Assembly: GCA_021399405.1 (NCBI GenBank)
Contig: JAAFKL010000040.1
Span: forward strand, 1-7,566
Length of the DNA: 7,566 nt
DNA from: Candidatus Heimdallarchaeota archaeon
GTDB lineage: Archaea > Asgardarchaeota > Heimdallarchaeia > Heimdallarchaeales > Kariarchaeaceae
Direction of reading: 5' to 3'
The notes beneath the pieces are model-generated. The model made no database searches, had not been told where the DNA came from, and saw only the letters and a list, made by a program, of their open reading frames with translations. Made by a program: the position numbers and the translations under genes. Numbering within the stretch: the first letter of the stretch is position 1; every line of letters begins with the position of its first letter. Of this stretch, positions 1 to 5,981 are shown piece after piece.

Positions 1-38
1 AACTAGGCACTATCTATACAATATCGGAAATTACTGAA

Positions 39-2294
39 TTATAATTTTTTCAATATCTTTATGCCAAATTTACCCATTTTATGTCGAGCCCTTTCTAATA
101 TTGATGGATTAGAAACGGTATAATAATTATAAGTCGATGGGCATAAACCGAATTCTTGCGTAACGCTTGAACATACGCCACATCCTAGACAAGAGCTGTC
201 CATTTCACGGATAGTGCCTTTTTTCAATGGATTGGGAGAATCAATCTTACCTTCTGACGGACATCCAATATATTCTGTGCATGGCCAACATCCTGCACAT
301 AATTTGGGGTCAACTTGCGTACCTGGATCCATCCATCTTTTCCCCTTTGACAATAATTCCGCTCGGTATTTACTCTCGTGACGAGTTTTTTCTAATGCAC
401 ACTCACCATCACTAATTATAACCTTGAGACCAGGCTTTTTTAGGGCTTCATGGATTGTTTTCTTCATCTTACCCATCTCGTAAGAAGGAACTGTTTTTAC
501 CCAATTTGCTCCATGAGTTTTTAGAACTTTCTCTAAATTTAGTCTCTCGACAGCTTCTCCACGAAGATTTTTGCCCTTTCTGTTATTTTTCCCCTGATGG
601 AACTCAAAAAGAGTTTGAGGATTTTCTTGATCTCCCGTCATCGCAGTATGGTAGTTCAGTAAAATGAAAAGTAGGACACTAGTTTTACCTTTTTCGCTAC
701 CAGTTTGATCATAAATTTGGTTCAGATTATTATGGACTGCATTATCAAAATTCCTTAACCCAGAATGAAATAATGTTCCATCACCAAAAACTGCAACTAC
801 GTGTTTATCATACAAGTTTGTCATACCCATAGCTGTGTCCAAACTAGATCCCATTCCAGTACACGAATCTGATAAATTGAATGGAGCTAATTTAGCCATA
901 GTATAACAACCTATATCGATTAACCTGACAAATCTCTCCCCTAGTTCTTCTTCTACCCTTTTTATATTTGCAAAAACAGGTCTTTCAGGACATCCTGAAC
1001 AAAATGTTGGACCTCGTACAATTAAATTTTCCATTATGTCATTAACCAATATTTCTCGATGGTTTTCATGCTCGATAAGTACTTTTTCAATAAATTTTGC
1101 TTGACCATTAATTGGGGTTTCAGATAAGAAAAAGTTGGCAATAGGGCCAATCAATACTTCCGGAGTGAGAATATCAACCTCAGGAATATATCCATTTTTA
1201 TGTCTAGATGAGATTTTACCATAAACTTCAACAGTTTTTCCCAAATCAAATAATAAAGTCTTCAATTCTTTTTCAATAAAATTGGGTGTTCCTTGCTCAA
1301 TTACGAAAATCTTATCCTTCCCTTCAACAAACTGAATTAGTTCTTCAGGAACTAGTGGAAATGTTACATTCAATGCTAAAAGGTCTACTGCAACTCTGCC
1401 AGTTAAAGAAGCCAAACCCAGATCATGCATTGTAGTAATGACATAATTATATATCCCACCATGGGTTATAATCCCAATTTTGGAAGTTTGCTCTCCTTTG
1501 AACACCTTATTCATTTTATTATCCCGGATAAATTCAATTGCTTTAGGTAATCGATCTTCATATTTTTCTTTAAACAGTAGTACCGATGCAGGTGGAATCG
1601 ATACACGTGAGAGATCTGGGTTGAATTCTTTCGCTTTGTTGTTCATTGAAATTTCCGACTGTTGATTATTTTTTACTTTGGCAGATCCCCACATATTCCC
1701 GGTGTGTGATCTAAACAGGAACATCACTGGTTGATTACAATATTCAGATAGTTTGTAGGATAACCTAGTCATTTCAATGAAATTTGTCGCATCACCGATT
1801 GAGTCAATTACCGGTAGAAAGAATCCTTCACCATAAATCTGTGATTTCATCTTTACCGTTGTAGAAATACACTCTTCATCTTCTCCGATGAGAATAACCG
1901 CACCTCCTTTAACACCCGATGAGGCTACATGTAACATAACATCTGATGCTACATTTGTTCCCACAACTTTCCAATTTACAAATCCTCGTAATTTTTCATT
2001 AATGCTCAAGTACATCTTAGTTGCGGCTGCAGCTTCATTGGTAGAGGCTTCAAAGTAAATCCCATATTTGTTCAATATCTTATCTTGTGCATCACCCAAT
2101 AAATCCAATACATTAGATGTAGGTGCACCCGGATACCCAGCAGTATATGATATACCTGATTCCAATGAACCTTTAAGGAACATTATTGACATATCTCCAG
2201 TAATTGTTTCCCCTTCAGCAAGCAAGAGTTGTTTCAAATGAGAATCGTTGTAGGACCTTCCGATATTATAGCACTTCCAAGGACTTAACCTCAA
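39..2294 (-). CDS. iorA: Indolepyruvate:ferredoxin oxidoreductase alpha subunit-like protein (IorA family)
   Basis: IorA-family enzymes oxidatively decarboxylate aryl-2-oxoacids to acyl-CoA, using thiamine pyrophosphate (TPP) and reducing ferredoxin in the cytoplasm. Visible order: a pyruvate-oxidoreductase N-terminal domain (YPGAPTS at 54-60, STNEAAA at 84-90), a middle domain (about 270-390), then a TPP domain with CSGCPER (432-438), DIGCYTMA (460-467), GDGTLFHSG (504-512) and NYHTAMTG (547-554). A ferredoxin domain follows with Cys 666, 669, 672, 678 and 702, 705, 708, 718. At 751 residues it is longer than the roughly 600-640 usual for IorA. Oddities are an extra stretch near 525-540, Leu at 546 where IorA normally has Asp before the conserved Asn, and a long gap before the last Cys. 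No ATG is available at the N-terminus. The start taken is TTG at 2294, but family similarity begins only near residue 20, where TTG 2237 is an alternative. No IorB partner is visible; it may lie beyond the left edge. The true substrate cannot be read from sequence. Confidence 0.88.
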   Translation of the reverse strand: MRLSPWKCYNIGRSYNDSHLKQLLLAEGETITGDMSIMFLKGSLESGISYTAGYPGAPTSNVLDLLGDAQDKILNKYGIYFEASTNEAAAATKMYLSINEKLRGFVNWKVVGTNVASDVMLHVASSGVKGGAVILIGEDEECISTTVKMKSQIYGEGFFLPVIDSIGDATNFIEMTRLSYKLSEYCNQPVMFLFRSHTGNMWGSAKVKNNQQSEISMNNKAKEFNPDLSRVSIPPASVLLFKEKYEDRLPKAIEFIRDNKMNKVFKGEQTSKIGIITHGGIYNYVITTMHDLGLASLTGRVAVDLLALNVTFPLVPEELIQFVEGKDKIFVIEQGTPNFIEKELKTLLFDLGKTVEVYGKISSRHKNGYIPEVDILTPEVLIGPIANFFLSETPINGQAKFIEKVLIEHENHREILVNDIMENLIVRGPTFCSGCPERPVFANIKRVEEELGERFVRLIDIGCYTMAKLAPFNLSDSCTGMGSSLDTAMGMTNLYDKHVVAVFGDGTLFHSGLRNFDNAVHNNLNQIYDQTGSEKGKTSVLLFILLNYHTAMTGDQENPQTLFEFHQGKNNRKGKNLRGEAVERLNLEKVLKTHGANWVKTVPSYEMGKMKKTIHEALKKPGLKVIISDGECALEKTRHESKYRAELLSKGKRWMDPGTQVDPKLCAGCWPCTEYIGCPSEGKIDSPNPLKKGTIREMDSSCLGCGVCSSVTQEFGLCPSTYNYYTVSNPSILERARHKMGKFGIKILKKL

Positions 2295-2342
2295 AATAAT
2301 TCTAGATTGTCTATTTTTAATGTAATCGATTGGAAAATCAAA

Positions 2343-2352
2343 TTACTATACT
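2343..2352 (-). promoter_or_regulatory. TATA-like element upstream of the IorA-like gene
   Basis: On the minus strand this reads AGTATAGTAA, inside a longer AAAGTATAGTAA. It nearly matches the element ahead of the BcrC-like gene (AAAGTATACTAA) and resembles the one ahead of the acetyltransferase gene (ACTATACTAA). It lies about 54 bases before TTG 2294, which would leave a leader of roughly 25-30 bases. Two other TATA-like sequences, at 2312-2320 (minus TTAAAAATA) and 2263-2270 (minus TATAATAT), compete with it, so the assignment is tentative. Confidence 0.35.
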
Positions 2353-2388
2353 TTGATGAATTGAAACTATCTTTGCTGAAACATAAAA

Positions 2389-2775
2389 TTATTTATCTTT
2401 CAGATATTTTTTCAAATACCATTCAAACATCTGATCCAGAGTTTGACTTATAGTATTCATGTCACTTTTATCTTCCAAAATCTCAGAAAAGACTTCTTTA
2501 AACTTATATTCCAAATTCTTTTTTGTTGCAAATCGCGTTGAGGCAATATTACTTTCCATTGATAAATGATATCTTTCCAATTTCACTTGTTCTTCAATCA
2601 TAAATTGGAAGAAAATCGTGCGAATTATCATTTTATCAATACCAAGACGTTCGTTCATTAGATCTACAACTTTCAAAATTCCTTCTAATTGCTCTACACT
2701 TACTTGTGGAATAGTATAATCATATTGGTATTTCTCAGCTTTTTTATTTAAATTGACCTTGAATTGAGATCCCAT
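2389..2775 (-). CDS. Small helical protein of unknown family, paralogue of the upstream gene
   Basis: I do not recognise this 128-residue protein. It is charged, probably mostly alpha-helical and cytoplasmic, with no signal peptide, membrane segment or metal-binding cysteines. It aligns without gaps to the protein of the preceding gene: DYT (19-21), IDK (46-48), RYH (68-70), and near the C-terminus L113-D114, F117, W119-Y120 and Y124-L125. About 33 of 108 aligned positions are identical by hand count. ATG 2775 is the natural start. A TATA-like CTTTAAAAATG on the minus strand is centred about 32 bases upstream, inside the 47-base gap, so the gene may have its own promoter as well as read-through from its paralogue. 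Its conserved aromatic and charged positions suggest a binding surface, but no function can be assigned. Confidence 0.8.
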   Translation of the reverse strand: MGSQFKVNLNKKAEKYQYDYTIPQVSVEQLEGILKVVDLMNERLGIDKMIIRTIFFQFMIEEQVKLERYHLSMESNIASTRFATKKNLEYKFKEVFSEILEDKSDMNTISQTLDQMFEWYLKKYLKDK

Positions 2776-2801
2776 TTAACCCAATAGATGATTTAACTTA
2801 A

Positions 2802-2812
2802 CATTTTTAAAG
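2802..2812 (-). promoter_or_regulatory. Putative TATA box for the small unknown gene at 2389-2775
   Basis: The minus strand reads CTTTAAAAATG, preceded by GAGAAA, which could serve as a TFB-recognition element. Its centre is about 32 bases before ATG 2775, the same distance as the TATA-like element of the paralogous gene. This would give a leader of only about six bases, as is common in archaea. Confidence 0.45.
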
Positions 2813-2822
2813 TTTCTCGATT

Positions 2823-3230
2823 TTAAATCTCAGTAATATTATTCGAAGGTAAATATTCCTCCATATACCAGTGAAACAATCTATCTAAAACAAAATCTAA
2901 GTCACAAGACAAGTTATCCGTTGGCAAGAGTGCACTTAATTTAGATTTTAACCTTGGTTCCATTATTTTCTTTAGAGCGATTTTAAATTGTGGTAAGTCA
3001 TTTTCAGTCTGGTAATGATATCGAGATTCTTGAATCTGCATATCAATAAAAACATCGATTAAAACTCCTTGAATCACATTTTTATCAATGTCAAGTTTTT
3101 CAGCTAGCAATCGAGATGCTTGCTTAATTCCTGTCATTTGTTTATCTGTTGAACGAAGTACAGTGTAGTCTTCGTCAAAAGATTCGCCATCCGGATCCAT
3201 AGTTTTTTCCGGTTGGAGGTCATCCCTCAT
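2823..3230 (-). CDS. Small helical protein of unknown family, first of a tandem paralogous pair
   Basis: No known family is recognised. From ATG 3230 the protein has 135 residues. It has an acidic, probably flexible N-terminus (about 1-20), then a predominantly helical body sharing with its downstream neighbour DYT (21-23), IDK (48-50), RYH (70-72), L115-D116, F119, W121-Y122 and Y126-L127. The paralogues differ mainly at the N-terminus and at the extreme C-terminus. An in-frame TTG six bases further upstream (3236) is possible, but ATG is preferred because it gives the same 32-base distance to a TATA-like element as in the paralogue. The gene is divergent from the acetyltransferase gene, and the 3231-3485 gap holds promoters for both. 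The pair could form a heterodimer or be two independently regulated versions of one protein; this is inference. Confidence 0.78.
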   Translation of the reverse strand: MRDDLQPEKTMDPDGESFDEDYTVLRSTDKQMTGIKQASRLLAEKLDIDKNVIQGVLIDVFIDMQIQESRYHYQTENDLPQFKIALKKIMEPRLKSKLSALLPTDNLSCDLDFVLDRLFHWYMEEYLPSNNITEI

Positions 3231-3255
3231 ATTCAATTAACTTAAGATGGAAAAT

Positions 3256-3267
3256 GAATATATAATT
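3256..3267 (-). promoter_or_regulatory. Putative TATA box for the unknown gene at 2823-3230
   Basis: The minus strand reads AATTATATATTC, a good archaeal-type TATA sequence. Its centre lies about 32 bases before ATG 3230 and about 26 before the alternative TTG 3236, so transcription should begin at or just before the coding region. Confidence 0.5.
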
Positions 3268-3309
3268 AATTCTACCGTACATTTAATATTTTGATAAAAT
3301 ATTTGAAAT

Positions 3310-3381
3310 TTGTTGAATAAAGGTTTAGCTAAGGGGTTATCTTCGTTTATACGAAGTTCAGGGATTGTCGGATTTCAACAA
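3310..3381. repeat. Nested inverted repeat in the divergent intergenic region
   Basis: Outer arms TTGTTGAA (3310-3317) and TTCAACAA (3374-3381) are perfect complements. Inside them is a perfect hairpin, CTTCGT (3341-3346), loop TTAT, ACGAAG (3351-3356). The segment lies in the roughly 250-base gap between two divergent genes, so it could be an operator, a structured leader or a small RNA. The inner right arm with flanking bases (TATACGAAGTT) matches 11 bases of a loxP arm, which is very probably coincidence. Confidence 0.4.
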
Positions 3382-3461
3382 GACGTATGTTTTATCCATT
3401 ATTGAGTAGTTTTCAAAATGATTTTATGATAGATTGATTTATTGACACAAACATTTGAATT

Positions 3462-3471
3462 ACTATACTAA
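3462..3471 (+). promoter_or_regulatory. TATA-like element for the acetyltransferase/MoaD-like pair
   Basis: ACTATACTAA, followed by a second AT-rich stretch (ATTATAAT at 3471-3478), is centred about 20 bases before ATG 3486. The sequence closely matches the elements ahead of the IorA-like and BcrC-like genes. The short distance suggests a leaderless or nearly leaderless transcript, with GTG 3498 as a possible alternative start. Confidence 0.45.
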
Positions 3472-3485
3472 TTATAATGAATTAG

Positions 3486-3926
3486 ATGGCAGAAATCGTG
3501 ACTGAATTTAAAATAAGAAGTGCTACTGATGAGGATATACCTGAAATTATGGCAATTGAAAAGGAATATGCTGGACCAAATCCAACATTAGAACCGAAAA
3601 TTAACCAAATGCTAATTGATGAATACAGCTATTTCCTTGTTGCCACCTTTAAAGGTAAGATTGCAGGATATGCTGGTGGGATAATCAGAGATACGGAATT
3701 TGGGACCAATGAACAAATTGGTTATATCACCCACGTTGGTTTAACTAAAGAATTTACTTCAAAAGGGATGGGGAGAATGCTCGGAGATAAGTTAATGGAA
3801 GCTATGGCTGAGAAATGTGAGAAGTTTAGAACTATTTTAGGTTTTGATCGTGCCGATCTGCAATCATTTTTCAATCATCTAGGTTTTAAGAGAACCGACT
3901 TATTGGTATATGAGAGCCTATACTAA
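3486..3926 (+). CDS. GNAT-family N-acetyltransferase
   Basis: GNAT enzymes transfer an acetyl group from acetyl-CoA to an amine on a protein, peptide or small molecule. This 146-residue protein is a complete single domain of usual length. It has a typical opening strand (FKIRSATDEDIPEI, 8-21), central strands (YFLVATFKGKIAGYAGG, about 49-65), the acetyl-CoA loop KGMGR (93-97) after strand THVGL (82-86), and the C-terminal FFNHLGFKRTD segment (128-138). The first position of the usual R/Q-x-x-G-x-G loop is Thr91 here, a tolerated variation. ATG 3486 gives a full domain; GTG 3498 would remove four residues. The stop overlaps the next gene's start by one base (TAATG), so the two products are probably co-translated and may work together. 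The substrate is unknown. RimI-like protein acetylation is one possibility, but the characteristic RimI residues are not evident. Confidence 0.85.
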   Translation: MAEIVTEFKIRSATDEDIPEIMAIEKEYAGPNPTLEPKINQMLIDEYSYFLVATFKGKIAGYAGGIIRDTEFGTNEQIGYITHVGLTKEFTSKGMGRMLGDKLMEAMAEKCEKFRTILGFDRADLQSFFNHLGFKRTDLLVYESLY

Positions 3927-4207
3927 TGGTTAAACTCGTAATAACTTTTTCTAATCTACTCGCAGACGAAATTGCCAAAGAAGTTGTATTAACCTCACCA
4001 AATAAAGATCATCTCAATATATCTGATTTTCTCTCATTAATTTCTGAGCAGGAATGGGCAGAAAAAATAATTGAAAATGATCATCTTAAAACTTCAATTG
4101 TGCTTATTATTGATGATGAAATCATTCAGTTTTCAAATCCCCCAGATATTAAAATAACTGCAACATCGAAAATATCTTGTCATGTGATGTTTGCAGGCGG
4201 TCTATAG
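3926..4207 (+). CDS. MoaD/Urm1-like beta-grasp sulfur-carrier protein ending in Gly-Gly-Leu
   Basis: The 93-residue length, the opening strand KLVITFSNLLAD (3-14), the later VLIIDDEIIQF strand pair (59-69) and the end HVMFAGG (86-92) fit the MoaD/ThiS/Urm1 ubiquitin-like fold. In that family the terminal Gly-Gly is adenylated by an E1-like enzyme (MoeB/Uba4) and loaded with sulfur. The sulfur is then used for molybdopterin or tungstopterin, thiolated tRNA, or conjugation to proteins, as with haloarchaeal SAMPs. Here one residue, Leu93, follows the di-glycine, so the C-terminus is not directly competent by the usual chemistry and would need trimming, or the protein may have a different role. 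The start ATG overlaps the acetyltransferase stop by one base, indicating translational coupling. The 3' end overlaps the convergent hemerythrin gene. No E1-like, MoaE or JAMM gene is in the window. Family assignment is from pattern only. Confidence 0.7.
   Translation: MVKLVITFSNLLADEIAKEVVLTSPNKDHLNISDFLSLISEQEWAEKIIENDHLKTSIVLIIDDEIIQFSNPPDIKITATSKISCHVMFAGGL
4202..4207. other. Palindromic CTATAG shared as stop codon by convergent genes
   Basis: The plus-strand MoaD-like gene ends with TAG at 4205-4207. The minus-strand hemerythrin gene ends with TAG read from 4204-4202. Both lie in one six-base palindrome. The Leu93 codon (CTA) of the MoaD-like gene is the complement of the hemerythrin stop, and the last Leu codon of the hemerythrin gene is the complement of the MoaD-like stop. 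Confidence 0.95.
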
Positions 4208-4714
4208 TAGCCGTAATTCGACTATATCAAGTAATTTTAATGCAGAATTCAAATCTCTTGATTCATCTTCCGCCTGGAAATCAGTTAAAATCAGAGCAAT
4301 TTCTACTTCGTTCAAATAATCAGTAGCGAGAACAGGAAAGATTTCGTCTTCAATGTCGATATGTCTTTTGAGGAGTGCACTGTAGTCTTCTACATGATAT
4401 GGAAATTTATTATCCATATGTGATATATTTGCAATTAATTTACGAGCTGTGATATGTTGGTCTGCTAATACGCTTAAAGGACTACTCTCTTTTCTTAACC
4501 CATCATCTTTTTCATATAATCGCGAGAATAATATCTTTTCTTCCTTAGCATGATGGCCATCGTCGGCATATTTTTTGAAAAACTGGATAAGATCTTTAGC
4601 TTCAGTTATTGGGAGAACTTGATCAGTAGCCATTTTACCAGTTAACTCAAGTAGTTTTACTCCTCTCAGAATGTTCCTGTGTTCTTCCATTAATTGTTCT
4701 ATTGGATCATTCAA
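4202..4714 (-). CDS. Hemerythrin-like HHE cation-binding protein
   Basis: This is a four-helix, probably di-iron protein of the hemerythrin/HHE family, which bind oxygen or NO, store iron or sense redox state. From TTG 4714 it has 170 residues. Likely ligands fall in order: EEH (His12), HHAKEE (His54/His55, Glu58/Glu59), DQH (His87) and HIDIED (His118, Glu122). The acidic tail (about 140-170) has no assigned role. TTG 4714 was chosen because GAGGTG, a rare Shine-Dalgarno match in this window, lies ten bases ahead and gives the typical MNDPIxxLxxEH beginning. TTG 4732, which overlaps the BcrC-like stop as TTGA, is the alternative and would add six residues. The gene directly follows the BcrC-like gene and is almost certainly co-transcribed with it. 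Protection of an oxygen-sensitive iron-sulfur enzyme, or iron supply to it, is a reasonable inference but not shown. Confidence 0.85.
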   Translation of the reverse strand: MNDPIEQLMEEHRNILRGVKLLELTGKMATDQVLPITEAKDLIQFFKKYADDGHHAKEEKILFSRLYEKDDGLRKESSPLSVLADQHITARKLIANISHMDNKFPYHVEDYSALLKRHIDIEDEIFPVLATDYLNEVEIALILTDFQAEDESRDLNSALKLLDIVELRLL

Positions 4715-4724
4715 ATTGATAGTC

Positions 4725-4730
4725 CACCTC
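4725..4730 (-). promoter_or_regulatory. Shine-Dalgarno site that favours the downstream hemerythrin start
   Basis: The minus strand reads GAGGTG, matching the core complement of the archaeal 16S rRNA 3' end, with a ten-base spacer to TTG 4714. It overlaps the end of the BcrC-like gene, as expected for the second gene of an operon. The other genes here lack such a site. Confidence 0.5.
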
Positions 4731-5913
4731 AATCAAACAATAAACTTTCCACAAAAGTTTCAAGTGAGAGTCTAATATTCTCATAGCCTGAACCTCTTTC
4801 TTCGTATTCAATATGAACTGATTGATAATCATTCTCATTCAATGCCTGTTGCTGCAACACCAAATCATCAAGAGCAGGTTCACAGAATTTAGCAGTTAGG
4901 AATATTGCACCTTGAGCATTGGCTCGTTTGACTCTATCAAGCATTATCTCTCCTTTCTCACCTTGATGAAATCGAGTTGCAAGTTTTGCCCCGTTGTGAA
5001 TATAATTAATTGCTAATTCTGCCAAAGGATCATCAACATCAGGATCAATGTTTTGGTTTACGTATCGACGTCCAATAATAAAATCATCATCAATAACATA
5101 ACACCCTACCTGTTCTATCAGATCAATGACATCTAATGGTGGTTGTTCACAAAAATTCCCTGTAACAACAACTCTAATTGCGTCTTTCTCTGTATATTTA
5201 TTTGTTTTCACCTTTTCAATATACTCTTCTAACAGCGCATTATGTGCTTCAACAGGCATATTAGAACCCGATCGCATAATTAAATACAAATCTTTTAGGG
5301 GAACATTCCAAGGTTGTTTCCATCTTATCGTGTATAATTCTCTTTGCAACTCTCTATTTCGATTAAAAACCTTTATTGATATTCTAAGTTTATCAATATT
5401 CAATTCTTCACCTGGAAAGAGTTGTTCTAACATTCTTTTGTACTCATGCACCATAAAATTTACAGATGCAGAAGATTCGAAATTCTGGGCGAAATGCAAC
5501 ATGTAGGATTTTTTATCGAATCTACGTTGAAATATTCCCTGCAAATTTCTGGCCACGTCACAAATGAATGGAAAAACAAACCCATCAAATCTATTTGCAA
5601 ACAATTCATTCCCCATCATTAGCTCAGTTGTTGATTTTGATATACTACAGATAAAACTACCTAATATCGCATCCGCATGGCTTATAGAGATATATTCTCC
5701 TCCGCCATAGAGATTAACTGGCAAATGCCCCATTGCATGTATCAATTCACCAGGTACATAGACGGGAAATGTACCTACTACCTTCTTATTCGGGTTTAAT
5801 TTACGCCATTCTTCGACCGAATCAAAATTAATATCATATACCGCATCCACTGTATGGAATTTTTTTAATTCAATGATTTTAGAGTCTGTTTTCTGATCCA
5901 ATGCCATCGCCAT
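4729..5913 (-). CDS. BcrC/BadD/HgdB-like subunit of the benzoyl-CoA reductase/2-hydroxyacyl-CoA dehydratase family
   Basis: This 394-residue protein matches the HGD-D family, whose subunits carry a [4Fe-4S] cluster. They either reduce the aromatic ring of benzoyl-CoA (class I reductase) or dehydrate 2-hydroxyacyl-CoA, after electron delivery by an ATP-dependent activator. Family patterns include VYVPGELIHAMGHLPV (51-66), SFICSISKSTTEL (86-98), FPFICDVARNL (114-124), NFCEQPP (253-259), GCYVIDDDF (270-278) and KFCEPALDD (342-350). Cys 89, 118, 255, 271 and 344 include the expected cluster ligands. Length is normal for a BcrC-type subunit. Characterised enzymes have a second large subunit and an activator (BcrA/BcrD or HgdC type), and neither is visible here, so this copy is an orphan in the window. 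The start is ATG 5913; ATG 5907, two codons in, fits the upstream TATA element slightly better. The stop overlaps the region where the hemerythrin gene begins. The substrate is unknown. Confidence 0.88.
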   Translation of the reverse strand: MAMALDQKTDSKIIELKKFHTVDAVYDINFDSVEEWRKLNPNKKVVGTFPVYVPGELIHAMGHLPVNLYGGGEYISISHADAILGSFICSISKSTTELMMGNELFANRFDGFVFPFICDVARNLQGIFQRRFDKKSYMLHFAQNFESSASVNFMVHEYKRMLEQLFPGEELNIDKLRISIKVFNRNRELQRELYTIRWKQPWNVPLKDLYLIMRSGSNMPVEAHNALLEEYIEKVKTNKYTEKDAIRVVVTGNFCEQPPLDVIDLIEQVGCYVIDDDFIIGRRYVNQNIDPDVDDPLAELAINYIHNGAKLATRFHQGEKGEIMLDRVKRANAQGAIFLTAKFCEPALDDLVLQQQALNENDYQSVHIEYEERGSGYENIRLSLETFVESLLFD

Positions 5914-5924
5914 ATTTGGTATAT

Positions 5925-5936
5925 TTAGTATACTTT
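5925..5936 (-). promoter_or_regulatory. TATA-like element for the BcrC-like/hemerythrin operon
   Basis: The minus strand reads AAAGTATACTAA, nearly identical to the element upstream of the IorA-like gene. Its TATA core is centred about 18 bases before ATG 5913 and about 24 before ATG 5907. This spacing predicts a leaderless transcript starting close to the second ATG. Confidence 0.5.
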
Positions 5937-5981
5937 AATAGTTTTCACAAATGGAATGATTCAAACTATGTTAATAAACCG

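Noticed and set aside
1..38. Terminator or next gene after the IorA-like gene
   Set aside because: Only 38 bases are visible, with no T-run on the minus strand and no start codon that can be supported.
227..667. Two plus-strand open frames of 62 and 70 codons
   Set aside because: They lie opposite the well-supported IorA-like ferredoxin and TPP coding region and show no protein-like pattern.
3340..3360. loxP-like site
   Set aside because: Only one arm matches over 11 bases and the spacer is four bases rather than eight. No recombinase gene is present.
3315..3385. Possible tRNA (TAGCTAAGGGGTTA resembles a D-arm)
   Set aside because: The following hairpin has a four-base rather than seven-base loop when fully paired, there is no T-arm consensus, and no acceptor stem can be formed.
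5126..5506. Plus-strand open frame of 126 codons
   Set aside because: It lies wholly opposite the conserved BcrC-like coding region, is rich in Ser, Phe and Cys, as expected of an antisense shadow, and has no promoter.
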